From Cloacimonetes bacterium UBA6097 (GTDB taxonomy: Bacteria > Cloacimonadota > Cloacimonadia > Cloacimonadales > Cloacimonadaceae), in NCBI GenBank assembly GCA_002435865.1, contig DIWV01000007.1, positions 53,611 through 117,610 of the forward strand: DNA of 64,000 nt, read 5' to 3'. Below, in pieces: positions 25,156-34,327 of this stretch. The notes below the pieces were generated by a model, which did no database searches, was not told where the DNA came from, and saw nothing but the letters and a program-made list of their open reading frames with translations. Position numbers and translations under genes: made by a program. Each line of letters begins with the position of its first letter. Within the stretch, counting starts at the first letter, position 1.

Positions 25156-28014
25156 TTATCCGTGTGCTTCAAACCAGGAAGTGCCGTAACCTGCTTCCAC
25201 CTCTAACGTAATCAACGAGCGATACTCACCCGGCAGTGCATTTGCCATAGCAGTTTTGACAAGAGCAAGAGCTTTTTCCACAGAAGATTTATTAACTTCA
25301 AATACCAGTTCATCATGCACCTGCAAAACCATTCTAATGTTTTTATCGTTTTTTATCTGATGATAAATATCAATCATGGCCAGTTTGATTAAGTCAGCTG
25401 CAGTGCCCTGAATCGGCATGTTTAAGGCAACTCTTTCCGCTTCAGCTTTAAGCTTTTGATTGTTACTATTGATATAAGGGAGATACAATCTTCTGCCAAA
25501 CAGCGTTTCACAATAGTGCTTCAGCCTTGCCTGGTTGTAACTGTCAGTAATGAATTGTCTTACGGAATTAAATTGTTCAAAGTAATGGCTGATTATCTCT
25601 TTGGCTTCATTCTGAGTAATTCCCAGTTCTTTGGATAATTTTACCCTGCCCATTCCGTACAAAAGCCCGAAATTTATAACCTTTGCCTGCCTGCGTTCTT
25701 CACCGGTAACTTCTTCCAAAGGTTTATTGTAGATATATGCTGCAGTTTGACGATGAATATCTACGCTTTTAGCAAATGCCTCTAATAAATTATTATCTTT
25801 GGACATCAGTGCCAGGAGCCTTAGCTCAATCTGGGAATAATCTGCAGACAAGATTACTGTATCTTTGTCTGCTGCTGTAAAGGCTTTGCGGATTTCCCTG
25901 CCAAGCTCTGTGCGGATAGGTATATTCTGCAGATTAGGATTACTACTGGAAAGCCTTCCCGTAGATGTAATTGTTTGGTTAAAAGAGGAATGCACTTTAT
26001 ATGTATTGGGATTTATCATTTTTGGCAATGCACTTACATAAGTGCTGTCCAGCTTGGTTAATTGCCTGTAATCTATCAACAGGGCAGCAATTTCATAATC
26101 ATCCGCCAGTTCTTCCAGGACGCTGTTATCGGTTGAATACCCTGTCTTGGTTTTCTTTTTTGAAGGCAGCTTCATCTTTTCAAAGAGTAGTGTTGCGAGC
26201 TGTTGAGTAGAATTTAGGTTAAACTGATAGCCGGCTGCAGCATAGATTTTATCTGTCAGGATTTTTAACTGGGCATTTATTAAGTGCGAAATCCCGCTTA
26301 GTACAGAAGTGTCTATATGTACTCCGTTTCCTTCCATATATTGCAAAGCAGGTAAAAGCGGCAGCTCTATTTCAAAGTAAATCTTATCAAGTCCTGTATA
26401 TTCGAGTTTCTTCCTGTATTTATGATACAGACGCAAAGCTACCCAGGCATCTTCTGCAGAGTAAAAACAAGCCTGTTCAACTTCCACAAGGTCAAAAGTG
26501 ATTTGATTTTTTCCCGTGCCGATGAGTTCACTTATTGGCTGCATAACATAATTGAGCTCTCTGAGGGCGCATTGGTCCATAGAATACTGGTTTATACCGG
26601 GATCCAGGATATAGGCTGCCAGCATTGTATCGAACAATGGATTTTCAGGAACAAAGCCTGCTCTTTTTAAAACAGTCAAATCGTATTTGAGGTTATGCCC
26701 GATTATGGTTTTACCTTTTATTGCAGGATGCAACGCTTTCAAGACATAATCTTTATCCAGATTTTCCGCCATTGAATGTGCTACCGGTATGTAATATGCC
26801 TTTTCCTGGGTAAGGCAGATGGATATTCCGACCAGTTCTGCCAGCAAAGGATCTACCGATGTGGTTTCTGTATCCAAACTGATTAATTCTGCTTTCTCAA
26901 TTTCCCGAAGCAAAGTGTCAAACTCAGCCTTTTTATTAATCAGCACTGCTTCGAACTGCCTGGGTCTGTCAATTGCATTAATTTCAGTACCAGGCTTTGC
27001 TGAATGCGTATATTCTTCTGTGAAAAGGTCACCCTGGGTCATCTGTTCATCATCAGGTTGCAGGCTTGTTTGTCTGGATGGGATGACTTCGCCCAAAGCA
27101 TTCTGGCTGGTGATTTCAACTATAACGTTGGGTTTTTCCTTCGTTTCTTTCTTAGGTAACAGATTCAGCATTCTCTTTTTGAGCGTAAGCATTTCATATT
27201 CTTCCAAAAGCTGAGAGGCTTTTTCCAAATCCTGCATTTGGAAATGAGTAGCTTCCACACTCGGTAACTTTATTGGAGCATCCAAAACCATCTGAGCCAG
27301 TTCCCTGGATAGATAGGCATTATCTTTATCGGTGGTGAGCTTCTCTTTAACTTTATCGGGAAGCTTATCCAGATTGGCATAGACATTATCGAGCGTTTGA
27401 TACTCTTTAAGGAGAGATTCTGCTCCTTTGGGACCAAGACCCTTAACACCCGGTATATTGTCACTGCTGTCTCCTACAATGGCAAGATAGTCCACAAATT
27501 GTTCTGGGGTGATACCGTATTTGGAAATCACAGCTTCTCTGTCTATCATCTTATCTTTTATGGGATCAAAAAGTGTAATTCCTTCCTGAACCAGTTGCGA
27601 ATAATCTTTATCCCCCGTAATGATGATAATCTCATATTGGTCTTTGAATTTGTATGCCAGCGTAGCAAGAATATCATCAGCTTCCAGACCGTCCTGTGAA
27701 ATTTCCGGCAGTCCCATATCGGTAAAAAACCTCTTTACAGGCTCAATCTGGTGAATCAGTTCATCCGGCATGGGCGGACGGTTTGCCTTATAAGTTTCGG
27801 TCATTTCATGACGAAAGGTAGGGGCTTTGCGGTCAAAGGAAACAATGATATGCTGCGGTTCAAACTTATGTACAAAACTCAGAAAGGAATTGACCACTCC
27901 AAAGATAGCATTGGTATTCATCCCCTTGGAGTTTATCAGCGGATTGCGTATAAAAGCAAAATATGCCCTGTACAAAAGTGCCGTGGCATCAATCAGGAAA
28001 AGCTTGTCTTTCAT
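25156..28014 (-). CDS. polA: DNA polymerase I
   Basis: A 952-residue family A polymerase with all three domains. The 5'-nuclease domain is at residues 1-290 (LLYRAYFAF; GDKDYSQLV). The 3'-5' exonuclease domain follows with intact motifs DTETTS (Exo I), GHNLKYDLTVL (Exo II) and YSAEDAW (Exo III), so proofreading should be active. The polymerase domain carries LSADYSQIELR (motif A), RRQAKVINFGLLYGMG (motif B) and QVHDELVFEV (motif C). It fills gaps in repair and removes Okazaki primers. It is slightly longer than E. coli Pol I, owing to a linker near residues 290-350. It is convergent with the upstream lipoprotein gene. Confidence 0.97.
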   Translation of the reverse strand: MKDKLFLIDATALLYRAYFAFIRNPLINSKGMNTNAIFGVVNSFLSFVHKFEPQHIIVSFDRKAPTFRHEMTETYKANRPPMPDELIHQIEPVKRFFTDMGLPEISQDGLEADDILATLAYKFKDQYEIIIITGDKDYSQLVQEGITLFDPIKDKMIDREAVISKYGITPEQFVDYLAIVGDSSDNIPGVKGLGPKGAESLLKEYQTLDNVYANLDKLPDKVKEKLTTDKDNAYLSRELAQMVLDAPIKLPSVEATHFQMQDLEKASQLLEEYEMLTLKKRMLNLLPKKETKEKPNVIVEITSQNALGEVIPSRQTSLQPDDEQMTQGDLFTEEYTHSAKPGTEINAIDRPRQFEAVLINKKAEFDTLLREIEKAELISLDTETTSVDPLLAELVGISICLTQEKAYYIPVAHSMAENLDKDYVLKALHPAIKGKTIIGHNLKYDLTVLKRAGFVPENPLFDTMLAAYILDPGINQYSMDQCALRELNYVMQPISELIGTGKNQITFDLVEVEQACFYSAEDAWVALRLYHKYRKKLEYTGLDKIYFEIELPLLPALQYMEGNGVHIDTSVLSGISHLINAQLKILTDKIYAAAGYQFNLNSTQQLATLLFEKMKLPSKKKTKTGYSTDNSVLEELADDYEIAALLIDYRQLTKLDSTYVSALPKMINPNTYKVHSSFNQTITSTGRLSSSNPNLQNIPIRTELGREIRKAFTAADKDTVILSADYSQIELRLLALMSKDNNLLEAFAKSVDIHRQTAAYIYNKPLEEVTGEERRQAKVINFGLLYGMGRVKLSKELGITQNEAKEIISHYFEQFNSVRQFITDSYNQARLKHYCETLFGRRLYLPYINSNNQKLKAEAERVALNMPIQGTAADLIKLAMIDIYHQIKNDKNIRMVLQVHDELVFEVNKSSVEKALALVKTAMANALPGEYRSLITLEVEAGYGTSWFEAHG

Positions 28015-28093
28015 TTTTATTCCTAATGTAAAGCATTGCAGTTTTTATAATCCCGTAAGGATGTAGTATTAAAACGAATAATTCAACAAAACA

Positions 28094-28202
28094 ATCCCTT
28101 AGGGATGATTTAATAGTAGCGCGGTGGTGAAAGACCTGCCGCCAGGCAGGGCTGTAACCCCGGGTAAATTGTGAATCCATATCCGGAACCCCATCGGGGT
28201 GA
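28094..28202. repeat. Left REP-like end flanking the RAYT gene
   Basis: Contains ATCCCTTAGGGAT (28094-28106), TTTAATAGTAGCGCGGTGG (from 28109), a hairpin CCTGCC-GCCA-GGCAGG (28135-28150) and ACCCCATCGGGGT (28188-28200). The same modules recur inverted on the other side of the gene. Confidence 0.75.
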
Positions 28203-28208
28203 TTTATC

Positions 28209-28670
28209 TTAATCAACATGTGCAAAAATAAATTCATGGTTATATTCAATTCGGTATTTGGATAATAAATCAATATATTCATCTACAAAAGGTTGTTTTG
28301 AATGGTGTTCTTTCTGATTTTTAATATAATGAATCACCTTATCCAGACTACTCTGTGAAACAGAAAACGCTCCATAACCTTCCTGCCATGAAAAACGTCT
28401 TTTCAACCATTCCTTTTTATTGATAATCCGGCTGGAATTTGCCTTAATAATCCTTACAACTTCTGAAACTGAATGAGCAGGATGCAGGCTGATCAACAAA
28501 TGCAGATGGTCATCCATGCCTCCAATGGCAAATAGATATGAATTATAATCCTTTACCAACTCAGTTATATATGCATAAACCTCGTTTTGCCTTTCATCCG
28601 TCAAAACGGGACAGCGTTCTTTTGTGGCAAAAACCAGATGAACATAAATTTGAGAATAGGTATTAGCCAT
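28209..28670 (-). CDS. REP-associated tyrosine transposase (RAYT, IS200/Y1 family)
   Basis: A 153-residue HUH single-strand transposase. The metal-binding His pair is DDHLHLLI (H55 and H57) and the nucleophile Tyr is in KVIHYIKNQ (about Y115). RAYTs cut and join REP-type hairpins. The ATG at 28670 follows GGGAGA and gives MANTYSQIYVHLVFATK, the family's usual start; a longer open frame up to 28721 is not favoured. The gene is intact and lies between inverted REP-like ends, so the unit may be mobile. Confidence 0.9.
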   Translation of the reverse strand: MANTYSQIYVHLVFATKERCPVLTDERQNEVYAYITELVKDYNSYLFAIGGMDDHLHLLISLHPAHSVSEVVRIIKANSSRIINKKEWLKRRFSWQEGYGAFSVSQSSLDKVIHYIKNQKEHHSKQPFVDEYIDLLSKYRIEYNHEFIFAHVD

Positions 28671-28763
28671 ATTTTCTCCCGGAAATTTCAAAAAGCTCAC
28701 AAACAATTCAGGTTTTAACAATTAATTTGTCCAGTTAAATAATATCAGGTTTATTTGGATAAG

Positions 28764-28880
28764 TCACCCCGATGGGGTTCTGAGATTGATTTTATCTTCA
28801 CGGGGTTCCGTCCCATAAATCAACACAGTTGATATATGGGACTTCACCACCGTGCTACTATTAAGACATCCCTATGGGAT
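28764..28880. repeat. Right REP-like end flanking the RAYT gene
   Basis: In inverted order relative to the left end: TCACCCCGATGGGGTTC (28764-28780), a hairpin of TCCCATA with TATGGGA (28811-28841), TTCACCACCGTGCTACTA (28843-28860) and ATCCCTATGGGAT (28868-28880). Confidence 0.75.
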
Positions 28881-28945
28881 TTATGCCTCTTTTTTACTTC
28901 TTAAATGCATGTGTTAATCTACAGTGTGTATAATGTATACTAAAA

Positions 28946-29003
28946 GCATAGTTTCTGTATTCAAGTATACAGAAACTATACTGCAAGTATACAGAAACTA
29001 TGC
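28946..29003. repeat. AGTTTCTGTATAC palindromic repeat, copy 1
   Basis: GCATAGTTTCTGTAT (28946-28960) is followed by AGTATACAGAAACTATAC and AAGTATACAGAAACTATGC. The block is nearly the reverse complement of 44307-44368. Confidence 0.8.
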
Positions 29004-29355
29004 TGCAGATATGCTGAAGCTGATAGGATATGTATGAGGGGGAAAAGAGGGTCATTTTTCTCTATTGAAAGCAATTTGTAATAATAAAAACAGCATGGAT
29101 TCCTGCCTGCGCAGGAATGACAAAACAAAAGAAAGAGGGTCATTTTTATCGCTTGAGGATAGTGTGATAAAATTATAAATTGCCTTATGAGATTATTTTA
29201 TGCAGCCTTTTACAAAAAGGCGCTACTCTCTTTTCCCTCTGTGTTTCTGTGGTAATTAAACAGCATGGATTCCTGTCCCGTCCTTGGAAGGAAAAGATCC
29301 CTGCCCCGCAGGAATGTTGTTAAGTTAAACATCGGTTTCTGGTTTTATAGTCCTG
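29004..29355. repeat. Intergenic repeat field
   Basis: No gene was found. AAAGAGGGTCATTTTT occurs twice (from 29044 and from 29132). A GGATTCCTG-type repeat with core CCTGCGCAGG lies at 29097-29121. A second variant, starting AACAGCATGGATTCCTG, lies at about 29260-29320 and contains TGCCCCGCAGGAATG. A CTCTGTGTTTCTGTGGT motif at about 29235 belongs to the CACAGAGACACAGAG family seen elsewhere in the window. Confidence 0.65.
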
Positions 29356-29967
29356 TTATCTCACATAGAGACGTCCGTTAATATTAACCAGTTGCGGAGC
29401 GCTGTACAATTCGTAATATTTATCATTAGTTAAAGTTAGATTTCCCCATCCGAAGGATAAAGATAGACCTATACTTAGTTCACTCTTACTTGGATACATT
29501 CTCGTGGGTTTGACTCTGATGTTGTAGGCGTGTCCGGGTGTTATGGGATGTCCCTTAAACCATAGGGGTGGTTTTGATACAGGTTTTAAATAAAGGTCAA
29601 ACTCATTACCATATCTATCTGAGAATACAAAGATGTTTCCGTGCTTTCCATAAGAACCTTCATAGGTAAAGACATTGTTTTCTCGGCTGTAGTAACGGTA
29701 ATAATCGGTAAAGCTATAATACTTTCCATGATAATAATAACGGTTATGGTGATTATTGTTGCTAAAATTCTTATATTTACCGCGGTATTTATAACTGTGT
29801 CCATTATTATCGCTATTGTTGTTTTGCTTATTGTTATCATTGTTGTTGTTATTTTCATACTTGTTCCTGTTGTTTTTGTTATTGCCTTTGCCATAAACAT
29901 AATTGGGAGCAAAGAAGAAACAAGCTGCAACAAGTGTAACTAAACTGACATACTTTAGAATTTTCAT
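29356..29967 (-). CDS. Secreted Asn-rich low-complexity protein
   Basis: A 203-residue protein with a signal peptide (MKILKYVSLVTLVAACFFFAPNYVYG). Residues about 27-75 are almost all Asn, Lys, Asp and Tyr (KGNNKNNRNK ... NNNNNDNNKQ), then a Tyr-rich stretch and a compact C-terminal domain (about 95-203) with WFKGHPITPGHAYNIRVKP. It is not assigned to a family. The unusual composition produces a long open frame on the other strand, which is not a gene. The low-complexity part suggests a flexible, surface-exposed region. Confidence 0.7.
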   Translation of the reverse strand: MKILKYVSLVTLVAACFFFAPNYVYGKGNNKNNRNKYENNNNNDNNKQNNNSDNNGHSYKYRGKYKNFSNNNHHNRYYYHGKYYSFTDYYRYYSRENNVFTYEGSYGKHGNIFVFSDRYGNEFDLYLKPVSKPPLWFKGHPITPGHAYNIRVKPTRMYPSKSELSIGLSLSFGWGNLTLTNDKYYELYSAPQLVNINGRLYVR

Positions 29968-30174
29968 AATTACCTACCTTTATAGATTGTTTTAAATAGC
30001 AAAGAAACAATTGCATCTTGAGTGCTACAGAGTTCCCTTTAAATCAATATACTAATCCGATTTTGCCAATAAGCAAATTATATATTAATATTTGCTTTAT
30101 ATTTAAGCTATGTAAAAATATTTGTGACACAGAACGTTACGGGATAGTGTTAAAAGGGGTTAAGCAGATGTATT

Positions 30175-30975
30175 TTAAATAACCGGGGTTATTTCTGAAA
30201 AGGGCAATTGCCAGTCTTTGGTATCATGGTCAAGAAGCAGGAAACCGTTATTTTTACTTAGTTTATCATATATCATCTGCTTGGCTTTAAAGGAATCTTC
30301 ACGGCAGACATCATAGCTGGAAGTGATTGCCAGAGGAAGATGAAAACGGGTCGGAATAATGTCTCCGGCATAAATATATGGCTTTTCGTCGATAACTGCT
30401 TCCACAATCTGCATACCCACAGTATGACCTCCGGTTAATCTGACAAATAGATTCGGTACTATTTCTTCATCACCGTCTATAAAATGCAGCTTGCCTTCTT
30501 GTTCCAAAAGGGAGAGCTGATGCTCGAACTGGTAAGCTGCTTTATTGAGTTTATCGGGATTTTTTGCCATATCCCATTCCATCTGCTGGATATGATGAAC
30601 AGCATTGGGGAAGGTGAGAACGTCTGTTTCGCTGACATTAGAAACGACTCCACCTGCATGGTCAAAATGCAGGTGGGTCAAAACTACATCGGTTATGTCT
30701 TCAGCACTGATATTCAATGCTTTAAGGTTGTTAACAAGTTCAAATTCTGAAGGATTGTAAATCTCTTTTCTGCGCTTGTTTAAACGGTTGCCTATGCCCG
30801 TATCGACCAGGATGTTTCTGTCATTTGTCTGAATCAACAGCAGATTGAGGTTCATCCTAAGGCGCTGTCTTTCATCAGTTTCGACCTTGTCATACCAGAT
30901 ATAGTAGGGCAGGACGCCCATGAACGCACCTGCGTCTGTCCAGTAATATCCGGCAGAAATTAAACTAAGTTTCAT
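30175..30975 (-). CDS. Metallo-beta-lactamase-fold hydrolase (lactonase-like)
   Basis: A 266-residue zinc hydrolase with HLHFDHAGG (H101, H103, D105, H106), an upstream LVDTGIGN, GGHTVGMQI, and YAGDIIPT giving the bridging Asp. The layout, with a PYYIWY segment before the fold, resembles the N-acyl-homoserine-lactonase-like group, but many of these hydrolases have other substrates. It overlaps the jag stop by 4 bases (ATGA), so it is the last gene of the rpmH-yidC-jag operon. No signal peptide. Confidence 0.83.
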   Translation of the reverse strand: MKLSLISAGYYWTDAGAFMGVLPYYIWYDKVETDERQRLRMNLNLLLIQTNDRNILVDTGIGNRLNKRRKEIYNPSEFELVNNLKALNISAEDITDVVLTHLHFDHAGGVVSNVSETDVLTFPNAVHHIQQMEWDMAKNPDKLNKAAYQFEHQLSLLEQEGKLHFIDGDEEIVPNLFVRLTGGHTVGMQIVEAVIDEKPYIYAGDIIPTRFHLPLAITSSYDVCREDSFKAKQMIYDKLSKNNGFLLLDHDTKDWQLPFSEITPVI

Positions 30976-31793
30976 TCAGTTGGTTTTTTTGTTTTGGTAA
31001 TCCTGCGTGGACGCTGGGCGGTTTTGGTACCGGGATGTGCAGCGTTGTGGCGTTTGTATGATTCCTGTGCCAGTTCTTCCGGAGTTTTCTCAGCAACCTT
31101 CTTGGCTGGAGCAGGTTTCTTTGTTTCGTTCTTCTTAAGTGGAGCACGGGTTTTTCTGGGTTCCGGTTCTTTCTGACCGGAAAGCATAACAACTATGCGT
31201 TTGTGGTCACCTTCACCGATTGTAAGTGTCTTTAGCGCTCTGTCACCTTCCACGTATTTATGGATAATGCGTCTCTCACCAGCTTGCATAGGTTCCAAAG
31301 TTACAGATTTTCCGGTAGTTTTAACTTTGTTAATAGTTGGAATAAATGGTCTCAGGAAAGCCTGTTCCTGGCGAAGACGATAGTCTTCTGTGTCCAGATA
31401 GATGCGCTCCAGATTCGGCACATTTTCAAAAATACGGTTAACCAGGTATTGCAGTTGTTCCAACATACTGCCGTTTTTTCCAATCAAAAAACCGGCATCA
31501 GAAGAATTATTGATAGTTGCATAGACAGTTTTGTATTCTGTGCGTGTAACTACGCTGTCAAACCTGATTTCCAGGTGTTTTAAGAGCTCTTCGACAAAAG
31601 CTTTAATACGTTCTTCCGTACTGAGAAGATTGAATCGCACTTTGGCTTCTTTTTTGCCGAAAATGCCAAGAAATCCGTTGGAAGCTTCGCTGAGAATGTC
31701 ATATTTCAATTCCCAGTCTTTGACTTTATATTCTTTTCTGAATGATCTGATAATAGTGTTTAAATCTTTTCCTTTTTTTTCTATGCTCTTCAT
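30972..31793 (-). CDS. jag: Jag/KhpB-type RNA-binding protein (Jag_N, KH, R3H)
   Basis: A 273-residue protein with an N-terminal Jag_N domain (ISEASNGFLGIFGKKEAKVR), a KH domain (NSSDAGFLIGKNGSMLEQLQYLVNRI, centred near 105) and an R3H domain (LEPMQAGERRIIHKYVEGD, near 180). The C-terminal 70 residues are a Lys/Pro/Ala-rich basic tail. Jag homologues bind RNA and link to YidC and cell-wall growth control. It overlaps yidC and the metallo-hydrolase by 4 bases each. Confidence 0.9.
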   Translation of the reverse strand: MKSIEKKGKDLNTIIRSFRKEYKVKDWELKYDILSEASNGFLGIFGKKEAKVRFNLLSTEERIKAFVEELLKHLEIRFDSVVTRTEYKTVYATINNSSDAGFLIGKNGSMLEQLQYLVNRIFENVPNLERIYLDTEDYRLRQEQAFLRPFIPTINKVKTTGKSVTLEPMQAGERRIIHKYVEGDRALKTLTIGEGDHKRIVVMLSGQKEPEPRKTRAPLKKNETKKPAPAKKVAEKTPEELAQESYKRHNAAHPGTKTAQRPRRITKTKKPTE

Positions 31794-33421
31794 AGAGTAT
31801 CCTTTCTGTTTAGGTGTTTTTGCAAGTAATACTGCTGTATGATGGAAAGCACATTAAAGACAGTCCAGTATAACACAAGTCCTGCGGGCATTGACTTAAA
31901 GACGAAGAACAGAACCACAGGTAAAATCCAAGCCATCATTTTCTGGCTTTGCTGCATTGCCTGCTGCTTTTCGTCCATTTGCTCCAGCTGTTCCTTTTTA
32001 GGTTTCATCATAAGCTGCTGAATAATCATAAAGATACCCATCAGAATGGGTAAAATGTAATAAGGATCCGGCTCGGATAAATCCTTGAGCCAGCCGACAA
32101 AATATGCCTGACGCATATCGAGTGAATAACGCAATACGGAATAAAGTGCAAAGAATACAGGCATCTGAAGAAGCATTGGCAGGCAGCCGCCAAGTGGACT
32201 TGCACCCGCTTCCTTGTAAAGTTTGGAAAGTTCCTGCTGCATTCTTTTGGGATCACTTTTGTACTGTTGCTGGAGTGCAGAAACCTGTGGTTGTATTTTT
32301 TGCATTTTTAAGCTGGCATCCATACTCTTATGCGTAAACGGATGCAGCACAATCTTTAAAACAATGGAAAAAACGATGATGACAATCCCATAATTGGGTA
32401 TCAGGCGATAAAGAAAACTGAGAAACCAGGCAAAGATATCTACCAGCCAGCGCAGCCACTTAGCTCCGCGTTCTGCAATATTTTCCATGCCGTTGCCATG
32501 ACTTCTTAAAGATTCTATGCTGCTGGGTCCCAGATAGATAAGAAAGTCTTCTTCCCAATCAATAGAGGGTTTATCGCGCCTGGTCGTTAAAACAAATGCC
32601 GGACTTCCGGAAGAAGTATCTGCTTTAACTGAATTCATTAAAACAGGGGATAAATCATTGCAGGCAATAACAAAATACTTGGAGCGGATAGCTGCCCACT
32701 CCACTTTACCATTCTGCTGCAAAGTATTTTTGTTAAGTTTGTTCAAATCTTTTTTGACCAGCATGTTATCAATCTGGGCATAGAATTTGTAATCCATGCC
32801 TTTTGTCTTAAGAAATTCTTCCGTATCTTGGATACCTGAACCGAAACCAAGGGAATAACCTGTCAAAGAATAAACATTATGTACTTTGAGATTTAATTTT
32901 ATTCCGTAATTATAATCCAGGACATAAGTTTTCTCAATGATGTAATCAGGCTCAGGAGTAAAAGAAAACCTGACACCGGGCTGACCATTAACATCTGTCA
33001 TTTCATAATCAAAGGGCAGATTCTTTAGGTCAGTGGAGCTGTTTTCACTGAACAGGATAGTATTGGCAATCTGTTTATTGGCAGGGATTAACTGCACAAT
33101 TGATTTGTCGACAAGTAAAAACTTCTTGAGATAAGCTTCCCTGATAACGGCACCCTTATTGCTGAAAACAAGCTTCAAAGAATCATTCTCTAATACGATA
33201 TTGTCATTGACTTCAGTTAAATACGGATCATCAGGCAGAATCCCAAGCGGGAGCTGATCTGTTGGTTTAATGTCCGGTTGTGTGGTAGTTTCTGCTGGTG
33301 TGGTTTGTTCCTGTTTATCTGTTTTTACAGGCTGGGGCTTTGCCTTTTTCCAGATAAACCTTTCACTCAAAAAGAAGATGGCAAAAATTAATAGAATTCC
33401 GAGTAATGTGTTACGATTCAC
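31790..33421 (-). CDS. yidC: Membrane protein insertase YidC
   Basis: A 543-residue inner-membrane insertase. The N-terminal helix (TLLGILLIFAIFFLS) is followed by a large periplasmic domain (about residues 45-320) and the conserved five-helix core starting near PNYGIVIIVFSIVLKIVLHPFTHKSM, with the cytoplasmic loop KMQKIQPQVSALQQQYKSD and GGCLPMLLQMPVFFALY. It inserts membrane proteins alone or with SecYEG. The frame is open to 33454, but the GTG at 33421 is the likely start: TAGGAGG lies 6 bases before it, and the longer version would overlap yidD. Confidence 0.95.
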   Translation of the reverse strand: MNRNTLLGILLIFAIFFLSERFIWKKAKPQPVKTDKQEQTTPAETTTQPDIKPTDQLPLGILPDDPYLTEVNDNIVLENDSLKLVFSNKGAVIREAYLKKFLLVDKSIVQLIPANKQIANTILFSENSSTDLKNLPFDYEMTDVNGQPGVRFSFTPEPDYIIEKTYVLDYNYGIKLNLKVHNVYSLTGYSLGFGSGIQDTEEFLKTKGMDYKFYAQIDNMLVKKDLNKLNKNTLQQNGKVEWAAIRSKYFVIACNDLSPVLMNSVKADTSSGSPAFVLTTRRDKPSIDWEEDFLIYLGPSSIESLRSHGNGMENIAERGAKWLRWLVDIFAWFLSFLYRLIPNYGIVIIVFSIVLKIVLHPFTHKSMDASLKMQKIQPQVSALQQQYKSDPKRMQQELSKLYKEAGASPLGGCLPMLLQMPVFFALYSVLRYSLDMRQAYFVGWLKDLSEPDPYYILPILMGIFMIIQQLMMKPKKEQLEQMDEKQQAMQQSQKMMAWILPVVLFFVFKSMPAGLVLYWTVFNVLSIIQQYYLQKHLNRKDTL

Positions 33422-33431
33422 GAAAAGCCTC

Positions 33432-33674
33432 CTATGGCAGAGGGTCGTATCCACCCTTGTGAAAAGGGTGACAACGTGAGATGCGGCTGATTGTCAGCCA
33501 CAAAGCTTTAAAAAAAGGATAGGTGTTGAATGCCTGAAAGCCGTATTCACTGCAGGTTGGCGTAAAACGGCAGACTCTGGGTAAAGCTCGGGATATCACC
33601 TTCTGATAAAATGTTATTAAAAAAAGGATAACTTCATTTGGTATATGTTTAAAATTCATAGTAAGTGATTTCAT
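33432..33674 (-). CDS. yidD: Membrane protein insertion efficiency factor YidD
   Basis: An 80-residue protein with the family hallmark FYQKVISR and CRFTPTCSEYGFQAF (three Cys in total) and the C-terminal RISRCHPFHKGGYDP. It assists YidC. It overlaps rnpA by 4 bases (ATGA) and lies 10 bases before the yidC start, in the classic rpmH-rnpA-yidD-yidC order. Confidence 0.95.
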   Translation of the reverse strand: MKSLTMNFKHIPNEVILFLITFYQKVISRALPRVCRFTPTCSEYGFQAFNTYPFFKALWLTISRISRCHPFHKGGYDPLP

Positions 33675-33994
33675 AGTTTAAGCTTATCAGGCAGTTGAGA
33701 TAATTCCAGGCATAAATCAGACCAGCTTAATTCAGTTGCACCTGCACGAGCTATCAGATTTATCTTGATACCTTGTGGAAAGAGTGCGGCATTATTGGCA
33801 AACCATGCTTTAATTCTACGCTTGAGACGGTTACGCATAACGGCGTTGCCAATCCGGTTTACAGTTGTAATTCCATAGGCAAATGAGCCTTCTTCTTCCG
33901 GTAAAATAGGTACAAAAAAATGAGGAAGACGGCATGATTTGACCGCATTGATAAAGGTCTGGTATTCCGCATGAGATACTATGCGGCGAAGCAT
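33671..33994 (-). CDS. rnpA: Ribonuclease P protein component
   Basis: A 107-residue basic protein that binds RNase P RNA for 5' maturation of tRNA. The family motif appears as NAVMRNRLKRRIKAWF (about residues 52-67), with F/Y substrate-binding residues upstream. It starts 6 bases after the rpmH stop. The RNA partner, rnpB, is encoded at the far end of this window. Confidence 0.93.
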   Translation of the reverse strand: MLRRIVSHAEYQTFINAVKSCRLPHFFVPILPEEEGSFAYGITTVNRIGNAVMRNRLKRRIKAWFANNAALFPQGIKINLIARAGATELSWSDLCLELSQLPDKLKL

Positions 33995-34000
33995 ATTCCC

Positions 34001-34135
34001 TTAAACGCAGAGATTCTTTCTGCCTTTGGCGCGACGACGGGCAAGTAGTTTGCGTCCATTGGCTGAGCTCATTCTGGCTCTGAAGCCATGAACGCTTTTT
34101 CTTCTCCGGTTATGAGGCTGATAAGTCCGTTTCAT
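34001..34135 (-). CDS. rpmH: 50S ribosomal protein L34
   Basis: A 44-residue ribosomal protein recovered from the gap upstream of rnpA. It begins MKRTYQPHNRRRKSVHGF and continues RARMSSANGRKLLARRRAKG, matching the L34 family almost throughout. AGGAGAA precedes the ATG. It is the first gene of the rpmH-rnpA-yidD-yidC-jag-hydrolase operon. Confidence 0.97.
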   Translation of the reverse strand: MKRTYQPHNRRRKSVHGFRARMSSANGRKLLARRRAKGRKNLCV

Positions 34136-34327
34136 TCTATTCTCCTAAAATTAGTGTCTTTATTTTATTATATTTTTAATGAATTACCATAATTTTGTAT
34201 GCCCTGTTCGTGTCAAGGCTATTAAAATGATTGGATAACAACTAATATTGATAATAAGAATAGAATTGGGCAAAACAATAACTGATATACATGATAATAT
34301 TGTCTAATATCAGAATAGGAATAGTAT
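34136..34327 (-). promoter_or_regulatory. Promoter region of the rpmH operon
   Basis: An AT-rich spacer. On the minus strand a perfect -35 TTGACA lies at 34211-34216, with -10-like ATTATG 17 bases downstream. Only one weak DnaA-box-like sequence (TTATCCAA) was seen and dnaA is absent, so there is no support for an origin. Confidence 0.45.

Noticed and set aside
29641..29943. Open frame of 100 codons on the plus strand rich in Ile and Val
   Set aside because: It is the reverse reading of the Asn/Lys-rich repeat of the secreted protein gene on the minus strand; no ribosome binding site or family signature.
33422..33454. Upstream extension of YidC (MDTTLCHRRLF)
   Set aside because: It would overlap yidD and has no ribosome binding site, while GTG at 33421 has TAGGAGG at ideal distance.
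34136..34327. Possible replication origin next to rpmH
   Set aside because: dnaA is absent and only one weak DnaA-box-like sequence is present; rpmH promoter explains the region.
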